DNA of 64,000 bases from Parapedobacter indicus (lineage in GTDB: Bacteria; Bacteroidota; Bacteroidia; Sphingobacteriales; Sphingobacteriaceae). The position numbers and the translations under genes were made by a program. Under the pieces are notes generated by a model. It did not search any database, had not been told where the DNA came from, and saw nothing but the letters and a program-made list of their open reading frames with translations. Location of the stretch: assembly GCF_900113765.1 (NCBI RefSeq), contig NZ_FOQO01000007.1:1-64000 (forward strand). Direction: 5' to 3'. This document shows positions 1-8,276 of this stretch, piece by piece. Numbering within the stretch: the stretch's first letter is position 1; each line of letters begins with the position of its first letter.

Positions 1-12
1 AAACTTTTCTAA

Positions 13-31
13 TATACTGAATTTCAGTATA
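13..31. promoter_or_regulatory. Perfect palindrome, operator-like
   Basis: A perfect 19-nt palindrome with 9-bp arms around a single central T (TATACTGAA / TTCAGTATA). No gene starts beside it inside the window, so it probably belongs to a gene beyond the left edge. Its size and symmetry suit a dimeric repressor site; it is AT-rich and lacks a T-tract, so a terminator is less likely. Confidence 0.35.
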
Positions 32-103
32 GTGCACAACTTATTTGTTAATTTAACTGCCATAAACTATAACTTCCTCAAACCGCACAACGGGTATGAA
101 TAC

Positions 104-484
104 TTATCTCTTACTACTCTTTACCTTTTCCTCATTCTCCTTTTTCCTGAATGTCACGATTTTCTTAATCAGCGCTTCAGGCAGGGGTTTATCCGCTGGA
201 ATCTGGATGACCGATTTACTGGTTTTATACCCCACAAGGTCAGCCTTGAAGTGCTCCCAAAATGCATCGCTATAAGGATGCGACAACGAGACATGTTTCG
301 GAAATGCACAGTAGTATATCAAATAACCGTGGTATTTAAAGCAGGGGATTTGATAGCTGATGCTTTCCGCAGCATCCGGTACCACTTCGTGGATGATTTT
401 CCGGATGATTTGCATCCGTGCCAGCGATTCACCGCTAAATGCTTGATGATATTCATCTATGGTTTGATAATTGGTCTTAGCCAT
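104..484 (-). CDS. DUF1801 / YdhG-like domain protein
   Basis: A small cytoplasmic protein of about 126 residues with the DUF1801 (YdhG, iron-chaperone/frataxin-like fold) pattern: an N-terminal helical stretch around IDEYHQAF, then AESISYQIPCFKYHG and the strand YYCAFPKHVSLSHP. The biochemical role of the family is not firmly established. I place the start at the ATG at 484 (MAKTNYQ) rather than nine codons further upstream. This start overlaps the 3' end of the preceding DoxX-like gene by 8 nt, which suggests translational coupling in a three-gene minus-strand unit (SRPBCC, DoxX-like, DUF1801). Confidence 0.75.
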   Translation of the reverse strand: MAKTNYQTIDEYHQAFSGESLARMQIIRKIIHEVVPDAAESISYQIPCFKYHGYLIYYCAFPKHVSLSHPYSDAFWEHFKADLVGYKTSKSVIQIPADKPLPEALIKKIVTFRKKENEEKVKSSKR

Positions 485-851
485 TGGTATGGATTTTAGG
501 GTTATACACATAAGAAACCGTCAGAATACCCAACACAACCAGTGGCAACAGCATAAATCCGATGTTTTGGTCTACGCAGGCGTGACTGGTGAATGCAAAG
601 ATCAAATTAAAGGTAAGCCCTGCATATGCCCATTCTTTTAACTTGCTTGATAGGTTAGGAAGGGAAATCGCTAAAACACCCAGTGCTTTACAAATGATCA
701 GCGTATATGCAAAGTAATCAGGATAACCCAATGGTTTCGTACCTACAGTGGCTTGCTCCGGTGCAAAAAGCAGGGTACTAAGCGGCATCACCCCTTCCCA
801 TAGGATAATGAGGGTCGTTGCTATCCAAAAGATTATTTTATTCTTTTTCAT
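477..851 (-). CDS. DoxX-like family membrane protein
   Basis: A 124-residue inner-membrane protein with about four hydrophobic segments: near residues 7-28, 47-64, 74-90 and 98-115. Size and topology fit the DoxX-like family. The motif region KPLGYPDYFAYTLIICKALGVLA is typical of DoxX-like proteins that sit next to SRPBCC and DUF1801 genes in Bacteroidota. No catalytic residues are evident and the function is unknown. Its 3' end overlaps the DUF1801 gene by 8 nt, and it starts 26 nt after the SRPBCC gene, so the three are probably co-transcribed. Confidence 0.75.
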   Translation of the reverse strand: MKKNKIIFWIATTLIILWEGVMPLSTLLFAPEQATVGTKPLGYPDYFAYTLIICKALGVLAISLPNLSSKLKEWAYAGLTFNLIFAFTSHACVDQNIGFMLLPLVVLGILTVSYVYNPKIHTNG

Positions 852-877
852 ATCATTGACTATTAACGGTTTATAAA

Positions 878-1297
878 TTAGTTTGATTCAACATATTTTA
901 CAAAATTGTTCAAGATAGCTTGCCATCCTTGTTTCTGAAATTCAGGGTCATTTTCTGTTTCTGTATCAAACGTGGTTTCGATGTTGGTTTTACCATTTTG
1001 CGCGGCAAACAATGTAGTTGCTCGTCGTCCATCGGGCATGGTATACGTAATTTCCCTATGCAGCTCTACCGCATCATAAGTACCCTCAAAGTCAAAACCG
1101 AAGCTGCCATCTTTCGCTTCCATCCTATTCTTAAATTTACCACCTACCCGTAGATCGTTTTCACTGCTTGGGCTATGCCAACTGGGGTCGGGCGTATTCC
1201 ACTGCATAATATCGCTTGGTGTATTCCAAGCTTCCCAAACTTTTGCCACGGGAGCATTTACTGTTGCTTCTACCGTAATTCTTGTTGCTTGTGCCAT
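878..1297 (-). CDS. SRPBCC (AHSA1-like) domain protein
   Basis: A 139-residue START/Bet v1-like protein of the Activator of Hsp90 ATPase (AHSA1) type. It shows the family opening TVNAPVAKVWEAWNTPSDIMQW, then GGKFKNRMEAKDGS and DFEGTYDAVE, and a C-terminal helix with GWQAILNNFVKYVES. Such proteins form a hydrophobic ligand pocket, but no ligand can be assigned from sequence. It is the first gene of the minus-strand trio, and the 225-nt gap to the divergent GlxA-type regulator probably holds promoters for both directions. Confidence 0.85.
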   Translation of the reverse strand: MAQATRITVEATVNAPVAKVWEAWNTPSDIMQWNTPDPSWHSPSSENDLRVGGKFKNRMEAKDGSFGFDFEGTYDAVELHREITYTMPDGRRATTLFAAQNGKTNIETTFDTETENDPEFQKQGWQAILNNFVKYVESN

Positions 1298-1522
1298 TGT
1301 TAATTCGTTTTTTGTTTATTAAACTTAGATAAATTTGCTTTTAAAGTATATAAAGCAATTTATCGTTCTCTCCTCTGCCATTGATAACTTTTTTTATAGA
1401 GGAAATTTTACAATTCAAAATTACAATAGGGCATCAAATTGTGGCTGTTGTGAAAATGACAATCTTAGGGGTGAATTATGACAAACTATTTATATCTTGC
1501 AGTCTAATAACCAATAGTTGAT

Positions 1523-2500
1523 ATGCAGATTTCTGTCTTTGTGCCTGAGTATGGGGTAATTGAAGCGGTTACACCACCATTCCGAACCTTTCATACCGCC
1601 AATGAGTTTTTAACCACATTTGGCAAAAAACCCATTTTCAAGGTGGAATATGTGGGCTTAAAAGAATATGTTCCGGCCAACAATGGCGAATATACGATAA
1701 GGACCGATAGGTTGCTCAAAGATGTGACTACAACAGACCTGCTGATCATACCGCCTACATTTGGCGATACCGCCAAAGGAATTCAGGCCAACGCGGAAGC
1801 GATACCGTACTTTAAAAAATTGCACGCGATGGGTTCAAGTTTGGCCAGTTTGTGTGTCGGTGCTTTTCTTTTGGCCGAAACAGGCTTGCTCAACGGCAAA
1901 AAATGCTCTACACATTGGGCGCATATTAACGAGTTTAAGGAAAGATACCCGGATGTGGAAGTAGAAGACGGAGCGATCATCACAGAACACGATAATATTT
2001 ACAGCAGCGGCGGAGCAAGCAGCTTGTGGAATTTGATATTATACCTGGTTGAAAAGTTTTCGGATAGAGAAACAGCCGTAATGATTTCAAAATACTTTGC
2101 GTTGGACATCGGGAGAGATAGCCAATCCCAATTTGCTATATTCAAAGGTCAACGGAATCACGGCGACGATGACATACAAAAAGTACAGGACTACATTGAA
2201 GAACACTATTGTGATAAAATATCCATCGAAACACTGGCAAAGCTGATTAATACAGGCCGTAGGACTTTTGAACGGAAATTTAAAGAGGCTACCAACAATA
2301 CCCCCATAGAATATATACAAAGAGTACGGATAGAAGCTGCCAAAAAATTCTTTGAAGCCTCCCGGAAGAATGTCTCTGAAATTATGTTCGATGTAGGGTA
2401 TACGGATACAAAAGCATTTAGGGATATCTTTAAAAAGATTACCGGGCTTACGCCCATTGAGTACCGGAATAAATTTGCAAGGGTGGCAAACGAGGTATAA
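1523..2500 (+). CDS. GlxA/FtrA-type AraC family transcriptional regulator
   Basis: A 325-residue regulator with two domains. Residues 1 to about 175 form a DJ-1/PfpI (glutamine amidotransferase-like) domain whose nucleophile-elbow cysteine is Cys111 in ASLCVGAFLL, followed by CSTHWAH. Residues of about 220-320 form an AraC-type double helix-turn-helix (SIETLAKLINTGRRTFERKF and GYTDTKAFRDIFKKITGLTP). This architecture defines the GlxA/FtrA group, where the N-terminal domain is thought to sense metabolites. It is divergent from the SRPBCC gene and ends 1 nt from the end of the convergent luciferase-like gene. It may control either neighbour, but the sequence does not say which. Confidence 0.9.
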   Translation: MQISVFVPEYGVIEAVTPPFRTFHTANEFLTTFGKKPIFKVEYVGLKEYVPANNGEYTIRTDRLLKDVTTTDLLIIPPTFGDTAKGIQANAEAIPYFKKLHAMGSSLASLCVGAFLLAETGLLNGKKCSTHWAHINEFKERYPDVEVEDGAIITEHDNIYSSGGASSLWNLILYLVEKFSDRETAVMISKYFALDIGRDSQSQFAIFKGQRNHGDDDIQKVQDYIEEHYCDKISIETLAKLINTGRRTFERKFKEATNNTPIEYIQRVRIEAAKKFFEASRKNVSEIMFDVGYTDTKAFRDIFKKITGLTPIEYRNKFARVANEV

Positions 2501-2501
2501 T

Positions 2502-3524
2502 CTAACGCCAACCTAATCCGGGTGCAACATGCTCCAAAATAGAAGCCAGCACGTGTACATTGTAATCGACGCCTAGCGTATTGGGTATCGTCAAAAGGAG
2601 TGTATCCGCTTCTTGGATCGCCTCGTCCTGAGCCAATTGGTTGATGAGTTGATCCGGCTCTGCTGCATAGCTCCTTCCGAAAATCGCCCGTTTGTCCTTT
2701 TCGATATGACCGATCTTGTCGACGTGATTGGCTTCCTGTCCAAAGTAACGATGATCTTGATCGCTAATCAATGCAAAAATAGATCGACTTACGGAAACCC
2801 TGGGTTCACGCGGATGTCCTGCTTTTTTCCATGCTTCTTTGTACAGCCTGATTTGCTCCGCTTGCTGTACATGAAATGGCTTGCCATTTTCGTCGTACTT
2901 CAAGGTAGAACTTTGCAGGTTCATCCCGTTTTCAGCCGCCCAAACAGCAGTCGCATTGGATGCCGCTCCCCACCAAATACGGTCCCGCAACCCTCCCGAA
3001 TGGGGTTCCAAACGCAATAATCCCGGTGGATTCGGAAACATCGGGCGCGGATTAGGCTTGGCAAATCCAACACCGTTTAGCCTTTCCAAGAATTCCAGGG
3101 CTTTACGGCGTCCCATATCGGCATCGGTTTCCCCCCCGGCCAATTCATAACCAAAATAGCGCCAACCGTCGATTACTTGTTCCGGCGAACCTCTGCTGAT
3201 TCCCAATTGCAATCGTCCTTCGGAAATTAAATCAGCAGCTCCGGAGTCTTCCACCATATATAACGGATTTTCATAACGCATATCAATGACGCCGGTGCCA
3301 ATCTCAATTTTGCTTGTTTTGGCACCGATAGCCGAAAGCAAGGGAAATGGAGAGGCTAGCTGGGCAGCAAAGTGATGTACCCGGAAATATGCACCATCTA
3401 AACCAATTTCTTCGGCTGCAACAGCCAAGTCAATAGACTGAAGCAATGTATCACTTGCGGTACGGGTTTTATAGGCCGGATGATTAGACCAATGTCCAAA
3501 CGATAAAAATCCTATTTTCTTCAT
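2502..3524 (-). CDS. LLM class flavin-dependent oxidoreductase (luciferase-like)
   Basis: A 340-residue cytoplasmic TIM-barrel oxidoreductase of the bacterial luciferase-like superfamily, expected to use FMN. The family signature is clear: GFLSFGHW at the start, EEIGLDGAYFRVHHFA, SPFPLLSAIGAKTSKIEIGTGVIDMRYENPLYMVEDSGAADLIS, and GRLQLGISRGSPEQ. The substrate is unknown; related proteins oxidise alkanals, sulfonates or other small organics. The gene is monocistronic and converges on the GlxA-type regulator with 1 nt between stop codons. Two symmetric repeats lie just upstream (3538-3550 and 3560-3583), which suggests repressor control. Confidence 0.88.
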   Translation of the reverse strand: MKKIGFLSFGHWSNHPAYKTRTASDTLLQSIDLAVAAEEIGLDGAYFRVHHFAAQLASPFPLLSAIGAKTSKIEIGTGVIDMRYENPLYMVEDSGAADLISEGRLQLGISRGSPEQVIDGWRYFGYELAGGETDADMGRRKALEFLERLNGVGFAKPNPRPMFPNPPGLLRLEPHSGGLRDRIWWGAASNATAVWAAENGMNLQSSTLKYDENGKPFHVQQAEQIRLYKEAWKKAGHPREPRVSVSRSIFALISDQDHRYFGQEANHVDKIGHIEKDKRAIFGRSYAAEPDQLINQLAQDEAIQEADTLLLTIPNTLGVDYNVHVLASILEHVAPGLGWR

Positions 3525-3847
3525 AATCTCTTACAAAGATAACGATTATCAAAAAGAAACCCGTTATCTTGTAAGATAACGGGAATCCGCCCCAATGGGG
3601 TTAGGGGCTATCAACCTAAACCTAACACAAAGATATAAATTTCTTTGATATTCTTCCAACAATTATTAGAAATGGTATAGCTTGACAAAATCCTTACAGG
3701 GTGTTGGCCCACCCATTTGCCCGTATTAGAAGATAATTGCTAATTTAGCGGAACGTGGCTTCCAACGGGTCAAATGACTCCATACCGGCAAATTAAGAGG
3801 AAAGACACGTTGGCGATTGATGGGTAACGAGAATCAAACAGGCAACC
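3525..3847. other. Intergenic region between divergent genes
   Basis: A 323-nt gap between the luciferase-like gene (minus) and the sigma factor gene (plus). The left third carries the inverted repeats annotated separately. The middle has a short GC hairpin (CCCC AAT GGGG near 3590-3600), and the rest shows no ORF or RNA that I recognise. I found no copy of the ECF42-type promoter motif in front of the sigma gene itself. Confidence 0.5.
3538..3583. promoter_or_regulatory. Tandem inverted repeats upstream of the luciferase-like gene
   Basis: Positions 3560-3583 form a perfect inverted repeat with 11-bp arms (CCCGTTATCTT and AAGATAACGGG) around a 2-nt centre. Positions 3538-3550 form a smaller one, GATAA-CGA-TTATC. 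The sequence TTACAAAGATAACG at 3531-3544 resembles the right half of the big palindrome, TTGTAAGATAACGG. Both repeats lie 14-60 nt upstream of the start codon at 3524, where a promoter and operator are expected. I infer a two-site operator for a dimeric regulator. There is no T-tract. Confidence 0.5.
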
Positions 3848-5098
3848 ATGCAAAATTCCCTTAAAGATATTCCCCAAATCGTAGGCGATGTTTATCGCAA
3901 AGAGTCACGACCCGTGTTCGCCGCATTGATTCGCTTGCTCGGCGATCTGGACCTCGCTGAAGATGCCATGCACGATGCTTTCAAGGTAGCGCTTGAGCAA
4001 TGGGGTGAAAAAGGCGTTCCTTCAAATCCGCGGGCATGGCTTGTTTCTACCGGCCGGTTTAAAGCAATCGATCGTATCCGGCGCGAATCAAAATTTGATC
4101 CATTACAAATACAGCACATTGAGCAAATTGAAGCTAAAACTGCCGATCCTTCCGGGCAGGTTGACAAAAAGATTGAAGATGATGTGCTCCGGCTGATCTT
4201 TACGTGCTGCCACCCCGCGTTGTCACTCGATGCACGAACGGCCCTGACCTTGCGTGAGGTTTGTGATCTGACCACCGAAGCGGTCGCCAGTGCGTTCCTT
4301 GTTACGCCATCCACCATGGCACAGCGGATTGTGCGTGCCAAGACCAAAATTCGCGAAGAAAAAATACCCTTCGAAGTCCCTCCGGAACACGAATTACCGG
4401 ATCGGATCGCAGCCGTGCTCCAGGTGGTTTACCTGGTATTCAACGAAGGCTACTACGCTTCGTCGGGCGAGTCAGCAACCCGCATTGATCTTTCAAGTGA
4501 AGCGATCCGACTGGGGTATCTGCTGCACGCTTTACTGCCTGATCCCGAGGTTGCTGGATTGCTTAGTCTCATGCTACTGCATGAATCCCGCCGACCGGCC
4601 CGCACCTCATCGTCCGGAGACCTTATTCTTTTGGACGATCAGGATCGATCGCTCTGGGATCGCAATATGATTGCCGAAGGTCTGTCTCTCGTCGAACAAG
4701 CATTTTTTTCCAAGCGGGCGGGAGCCTATACCTTTCAGGCAGCCATAGCAGCCCTACATGCCGAGGCAAAGCATCCCGATGCAACGGACTGGAAGCAGAT
4801 TGCTGGCTTATATAGCTTGTTATTGCGCATCCATCCTTCTCCTGTTATTGAATTAAACCGTGCGGTAGCCATAGCCATGCACAAGGGGCCTGAGGCAGGA
4901 TTGCAGCAGATCGATGCGATTCTGGGGCGCGGGGAGCTAAACAACTATCATTTAGCACATGCTGCGCGGGCGGAACTATGCCGGAAAATAGGTCGGATAG
5001 ACGACGCGAGGGCATCATGGCAGCGTGCACTCAGCCTCGCTCAACAAGCCCCCGAACGGCGGTTTATCAAACGGAAACTTAGTGAGTTGAATGCGTAA
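3848..5098 (+). CDS. ECF42-like RNA polymerase sigma factor with C-terminal TPR domain
   Basis: A 416-residue ECF sigma factor. Region 2 is at about residues 15-85 (LAEDAMHDAFKVALEQWGEKG, NPRAWLVSTGRFKAIDRIRRE), and region 4 at about 125-180 (LTLREVCDLTTEAVASAFLV, TMAQRIVRAKTKIREEKIPFEVP). A helical C-terminal half of about 220 residues follows, containing LYSLLLRIHPSPVIELNRAVAIA, as in DUF6596/TPR-like extensions. A long C-terminal TPR domain in place of an anti-sigma gene, plus a nearby DGPF protein, is the hallmark of group ECF42. Downstream are a RibD-domain reductase and a DGPF/YCII protein, the probable regulon. No transmembrane anti-sigma gene is visible. Confidence 0.88.
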   Translation: MQNSLKDIPQIVGDVYRKESRPVFAALIRLLGDLDLAEDAMHDAFKVALEQWGEKGVPSNPRAWLVSTGRFKAIDRIRRESKFDPLQIQHIEQIEAKTADPSGQVDKKIEDDVLRLIFTCCHPALSLDARTALTLREVCDLTTEAVASAFLVTPSTMAQRIVRAKTKIREEKIPFEVPPEHELPDRIAAVLQVVYLVFNEGYYASSGESATRIDLSSEAIRLGYLLHALLPDPEVAGLLSLMLLHESRRPARTSSSGDLILLDDQDRSLWDRNMIAEGLSLVEQAFFSKRAGAYTFQAAIAALHAEAKHPDATDWKQIAGLYSLLLRIHPSPVIELNRAVAIAMHKGPEAGLQQIDAILGRGELNNYHLAHAARAELCRKIGRIDDARASWQRALSLAQQAPERRFIKRKLSELNA

Positions 5099-5131
5099 TT
5101 CTCCAAAAACACAAAAAAATTTCAAAATGTT

Positions 5132-5158
5132 TGTCGATTTTGTCTTCCGCCATTCGAC
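5132..5158 (+). promoter_or_regulatory. Candidate ECF42-type promoter
   Basis: TGTCGA at 5132-5137 and CGAC at 5155-5158 are separated by 17 nt and lie about 30 nt before the ATG of the RibD-domain gene at 5190. As I recall, the promoter described for ECF42 sigma factors in Streptomyces is TGTCGA at -35 with CGA/TC at -10, so this fits well. It would place the reductase and the DGPF gene under the sigma factor encoded immediately upstream. The match to the motif is seen; the regulation is inferred. Confidence 0.5.
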
Positions 5159-5189
5159 TACTTGGTAAACGAACAAAATATAAGAGAAC

Positions 5190-5915
5190 ATGACTCAAAA
5201 CAAAAAGACAATCGGAAACGATAACGGAGACGTAAAAAAAACACGGGTCCGGGTCGAGAGCTTTTCCATCTCACTTGACGGCTATGGGGCGGGACCAGAC
5301 CAAAGCGTTGACAATCCGCTCGGCCTCAAGGGAGAGCACTTGCACGACTGGCTCCTTCCTACGCAAACGTTCCGAATGATGCATCATGCCTTCGATCCTC
5401 GCGCCACACAGGGGCAAGAGGATGGCACGACCGGGCTCGACGACGACTTTGCGCAGCGCGGGTTCGAGAACATCGGCGCCTGGATTATCGGAAGGAATAT
5501 GTTTGGACCGGTCCGCGGCCCTTGGCCCAACATGAACTGGAAGGGCTGGTGGGGAGCCAATCCCCCTTATCATGTGCCGGTTTATGTACTGACCCACCAC
5601 GCAAGACCTCCTTTGGAGATGGAAGGTGGCACAACTTTTTACTTTATTACGGAAGGTATTCACGATGCGCTTGCCAAAGCCCGGAAAGCAGCCAATGGGA
5701 AGGATATCCGAATTGGAGGTGGGGCAGATACCATTCAACAGTACCTGCGCGAGGGGCTGATCGATGAACTGCATATTGCCATTACTCCTACTATCCTAGG
5801 ACGAGGTGAACGGCTGTTCGAAGGAGTTGACTTATGCTGCGCCGGCTACGAATGTGTCCGATTCGAGACCTCTGAGAAGGCGACCCATGTTGTTCTACAA
5901 CGTAAAGAAGCTTAG
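5190..5915 (+). CDS. Dihydrofolate reductase family protein (RibD C-terminal domain)
   Basis: A 241-residue protein of the RibD_C/DHFR-like superfamily. After a charged 15-residue N-terminus come VRVESFSISLDGYGAGPDQS, the nucleotide-binding strand GAWIIGRNMFG, PVYVLTHHARPPLEMEGGTTF, and DIRIGGGADTIQQYLREGLIDELHIAITPTILGRGERLF. That last block is the family's GGG and LGxGxRLF pattern. The family reduces small substrates with NAD(P)H; no specific substrate can be named. It lies between the ECF42-like sigma factor and the DGPF protein, with its own candidate ECF42 promoter. Confidence 0.87.
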   Translation: MTQNKKTIGNDNGDVKKTRVRVESFSISLDGYGAGPDQSVDNPLGLKGEHLHDWLLPTQTFRMMHHAFDPRATQGQEDGTTGLDDDFAQRGFENIGAWIIGRNMFGPVRGPWPNMNWKGWWGANPPYHVPVYVLTHHARPPLEMEGGTTFYFITEGIHDALAKARKAANGKDIRIGGGADTIQQYLREGLIDELHIAITPTILGRGERLFEGVDLCCAGYECVRFETSEKATHVVLQRKEA

Positions 5916-5942
5916 ATTTAATGAATAATAAAAGAGAGCATC

Positions 5943-6341
5943 ATGAAATACATTTGTCTCGGTTACATGAACGAAGAAATTTGGAAGACATTATCAGAAA
6001 GTGAACGGAACAACTTTATGGACGACTGTTTCGCCTATGACGATGAACTTCGGAAGAATGGGCACTTTGCAGGTGGAGAAGCCCTGCAGGATGCTCGGAA
6101 TGCAATTACATTGAGATGGAGTAATCACCACGTCTCCGTGACTGACGGTCCTTTTGCCGAAACCAAAGAGCAGATCGGTGGGATCATGATACTGGAAGCT
6201 ACTGATCTTAATCACGCCATCCGCCTATTATCAAAACATCCGTCACTCCGACTGGGACAGGGTGGCAGTAGTTGGGAAATCCGACCGGCTGCCGACTTAA
6301 CGGCTTTGATGGAAGATAGCAAACACAGAGGAAAGGGATAG
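5943..6341 (+). CDS. DGPF / YCII-related domain protein
   Basis: A 132-residue alpha-beta barrel protein of the YCII superfamily, DGPF subgroup. The signature [15 protein letters not shown] is at residues 66-80 (DGPF at 68-71). An N-terminal [12 protein letters not shown] strand and [10 protein letters not shown] complete the pattern. DGPF proteins are the constant genomic partners of ECF42 sigma factors; their activity is unknown. The start lies 27 nt after the RibD-domain gene, consistent with one transcript from the 5132 promoter. Confidence 0.88.
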   Translation: MKYICLGYMNEEIWKTLSESERNNFMDDCFAYDDELRKNGHFAGGEALQDARNAITLRWSNHHVSVTDGPFAETKEQIGGIMILEATDLNHAIRLLSKHPSLRLGQGGSSWEIRPAADLTALMEDSKHRGKG

Positions 6342-6384
6342 AGGTGTACGCGCCTCAATGCACCGAGAGGAACCAGACTTTGAC

Positions 6385-7920
6385 TTATCGGTCGGTCATC
6401 ACGCGATAGGTGGGGTCTTCGATGATATTGACGTCGATGACCCCTTCTGCATTTTTCAGCAACTGCCTGCAATCTGGACTTAAATGGCGCAAATGAAGCG
6501 TTTTTCCTTGTTGATGATATTTTGCTGTGATTTTGTTCAACGCTTCAATAGCAGACATATCTACTACTCTACTTTCCTTGAAGTCGATAATCACTTCGTT
6601 CGGATCATTAAATACGTCAAACTTTTCCATAAATGTAGTTGTAGAGCCAAAAAAGAGTGGACCGTAAATCTCGTAATGTTTTGCGCCTCGGTCGTCCATA
6701 AATTTTCTGGCACGGATGCGTTTAGCACTTTCCCAAGCAAATACCAAAGCAGAAATCACGACGCCGATCAATACAGCTAGGGCAAGGTTATGCAAAAGTA
6801 CCGTTATGACCGCCACCAACATGCCGATTAAAATATCAGGGCGCGGCATTTTAGAAATGATTCGGAAACTTACCCATTCAAACGTTCCAATGGCTACCAT
6901 CATCATCACACCAACTAACGCAGCCATGGGTATTTGCTCAATCACAGGACCAGCTACGAGAATAATTAATAAGATGGTAACTGCACCGATGATTGCGGAA
7001 AGCCTGGTTCGTGCACCAGCGCCGACATTTACCAACGTTTGGGCAACCATCGCACAACCGCCCATTCCTCCAAAGAAACCATTGGTGATATTTGCGAGAC
7101 CTTGGGCGGCTGCCTCCCGGTTTGATCGCCCCTTCGTATTAGTTATTTCATCAACCATGTTTAAGGTCAACAACGATTCAATTAACCCCACCCCCGCCAT
7201 GACCAATGCATAGGGAAAAATGATTTGTAATGTCGCTAAGCTAAATGGAATCTCAGGAATGCGGAATGCAGGTAGCGAGCCGCTTATCGATGCAATATCA
7301 ACTACCTTTTTGGTGTCTATATCGAAAAAATATACGATACCAAAGACAATTAATATGGCGACCAGCGAAGCGGGGACTGCCTTCGTGATTTTTGGCAACA
7401 GGATTACGATTGCGATTGTTAAGGCGGTTAGCCCGATCATCAAATACAGCGGAGCTCCCTGCATCCAACCGTCAATCCCTCTTTCCGTAATTTTAAATTG
7501 CGCTACCTGTGCCATGAAAATGATGACCGCAAGTCCGTTTAGAAAACCATACATCACGGGTTGCGGTATCAACCGGACAAATTTACCCAGTTTGAAGAGC
7601 CCAACTAACAATTGCAGAAAACCACCTAAAACTACTGCCCCAAAGAGATACTCCACGCCATGTGAGGAAGCCAATGCGATCAGCACAACGACGGTTGCGC
7701 CTGCGCCTCCGGATACCATACCGGGTCTTCCACCCAAAATGGCGGTTACCAAGCCCATTAAAAATGCGGCGTAAAGGCCTGTTAACGGAGATAGTCCGGC
7801 CAATATAGCAAACGACAGCGATTCAGGTATCATCGTCATCGCAACAGTTAAGCCGGCCAGGATTTCGTTTTTGTAATTTATGCTTTGTTTAAAATCAAAC
7901 AGGTTGAAAATTTTCTGCAT
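6385..7920 (-). CDS. SulP family inorganic anion transporter with STAS domain
   Basis: A 511-residue inner-membrane transporter. Residues from about 15 to 400 hold 10-14 hydrophobic segments and the SulP signatures: NEILAGLTVAMTMIPESLSFAILAGLSPLTGLYAAF and GRPGMVSGGAGATVVVL near the N-terminus, and GFFGGMGGCAMVAQTLVNVGAGARTRLS in the middle. Residues of about 425-505 form a STAS domain (VIIDFKESRVVDMSAIEALNKI). SulP proteins move sulfate, bicarbonate or dicarboxylates; this length and motif set also fit BicA-like bicarbonate carriers, so the substrate is open. Convergent with the DGPF gene. A -7 like element TAATTTTG lies at 7953-7946, but no clear TTG was found at the right distance. Confidence 0.9.
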   Translation of the reverse strand: MQKIFNLFDFKQSINYKNEILAGLTVAMTMIPESLSFAILAGLSPLTGLYAAFLMGLVTAILGGRPGMVSGGAGATVVVLIALASSHGVEYLFGAVVLGGFLQLLVGLFKLGKFVRLIPQPVMYGFLNGLAVIIFMAQVAQFKITERGIDGWMQGAPLYLMIGLTALTIAIVILLPKITKAVPASLVAILIVFGIVYFFDIDTKKVVDIASISGSLPAFRIPEIPFSLATLQIIFPYALVMAGVGLIESLLTLNMVDEITNTKGRSNREAAAQGLANITNGFFGGMGGCAMVAQTLVNVGAGARTRLSAIIGAVTILLIILVAGPVIEQIPMAALVGVMMMVAIGTFEWVSFRIISKMPRPDILIGMLVAVITVLLHNLALAVLIGVVISALVFAWESAKRIRARKFMDDRGAKHYEIYGPLFFGSTTTFMEKFDVFNDPNEVIIDFKESRVVDMSAIEALNKITAKYHQQGKTLHLRHLSPDCRQLLKNAEGVIDVNIIEDPTYRVMTDR

Positions 7921-8276
7921 CTAGATCGAACCGTATATTTTATTGCAAAATTACATTTAATCCTTTGTGCCTAATAAATTATATAAAAAAAGTAAATTTG
8001 ATGCTAAACGACATTTCGAATTAAAGGTTTGCTTCAACAGGTCGTTTACGCTTTTTGACATCTAATTATTATGAGATAAAAAAGATGACACGGTTTACGA
8101 CCTGGCTTCCGATGCGTCGATTATATAATGCATGCCTGATATAATGCCTGACGGCGCTGTTTTGTTACGATGAAAGATTTATTAAATTGCGCACGGCCTT
8201 GTACGAAGCAAGGGACTGACTAAATTATGAGGTAACAGGAAACAGTTAAACAAAGTTAGTTGACGGATAACAGAAT
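7921..8276. other. Intergenic region between divergent genes
   Basis: A 356-nt AT-rich gap between the SulP gene and the DUF1905 gene. It has a possible minus-strand -7 element (TAATTTTG, 7953-7946), a short imperfect direct repeat around 8124-8150 (TATAATGCATGCCTGA then TATAATGCCTGA) and a small hairpin with 5-bp arms near 8192-8208 (CCTTG / CAAGG). I see no ORF, tRNA or known RNA in it. Confidence 0.45.

Noticed and set aside
2613..3150. Plus-strand frames inside the luciferase-like gene
   Set aside because: They are antisense shadows; the minus-strand frame has clear family motifs.
6716..7774. Long plus-strand frames opposite the SulP transporter
   Set aside because: They are shadows of the membrane-protein reading frame, with biased composition and no family motifs.
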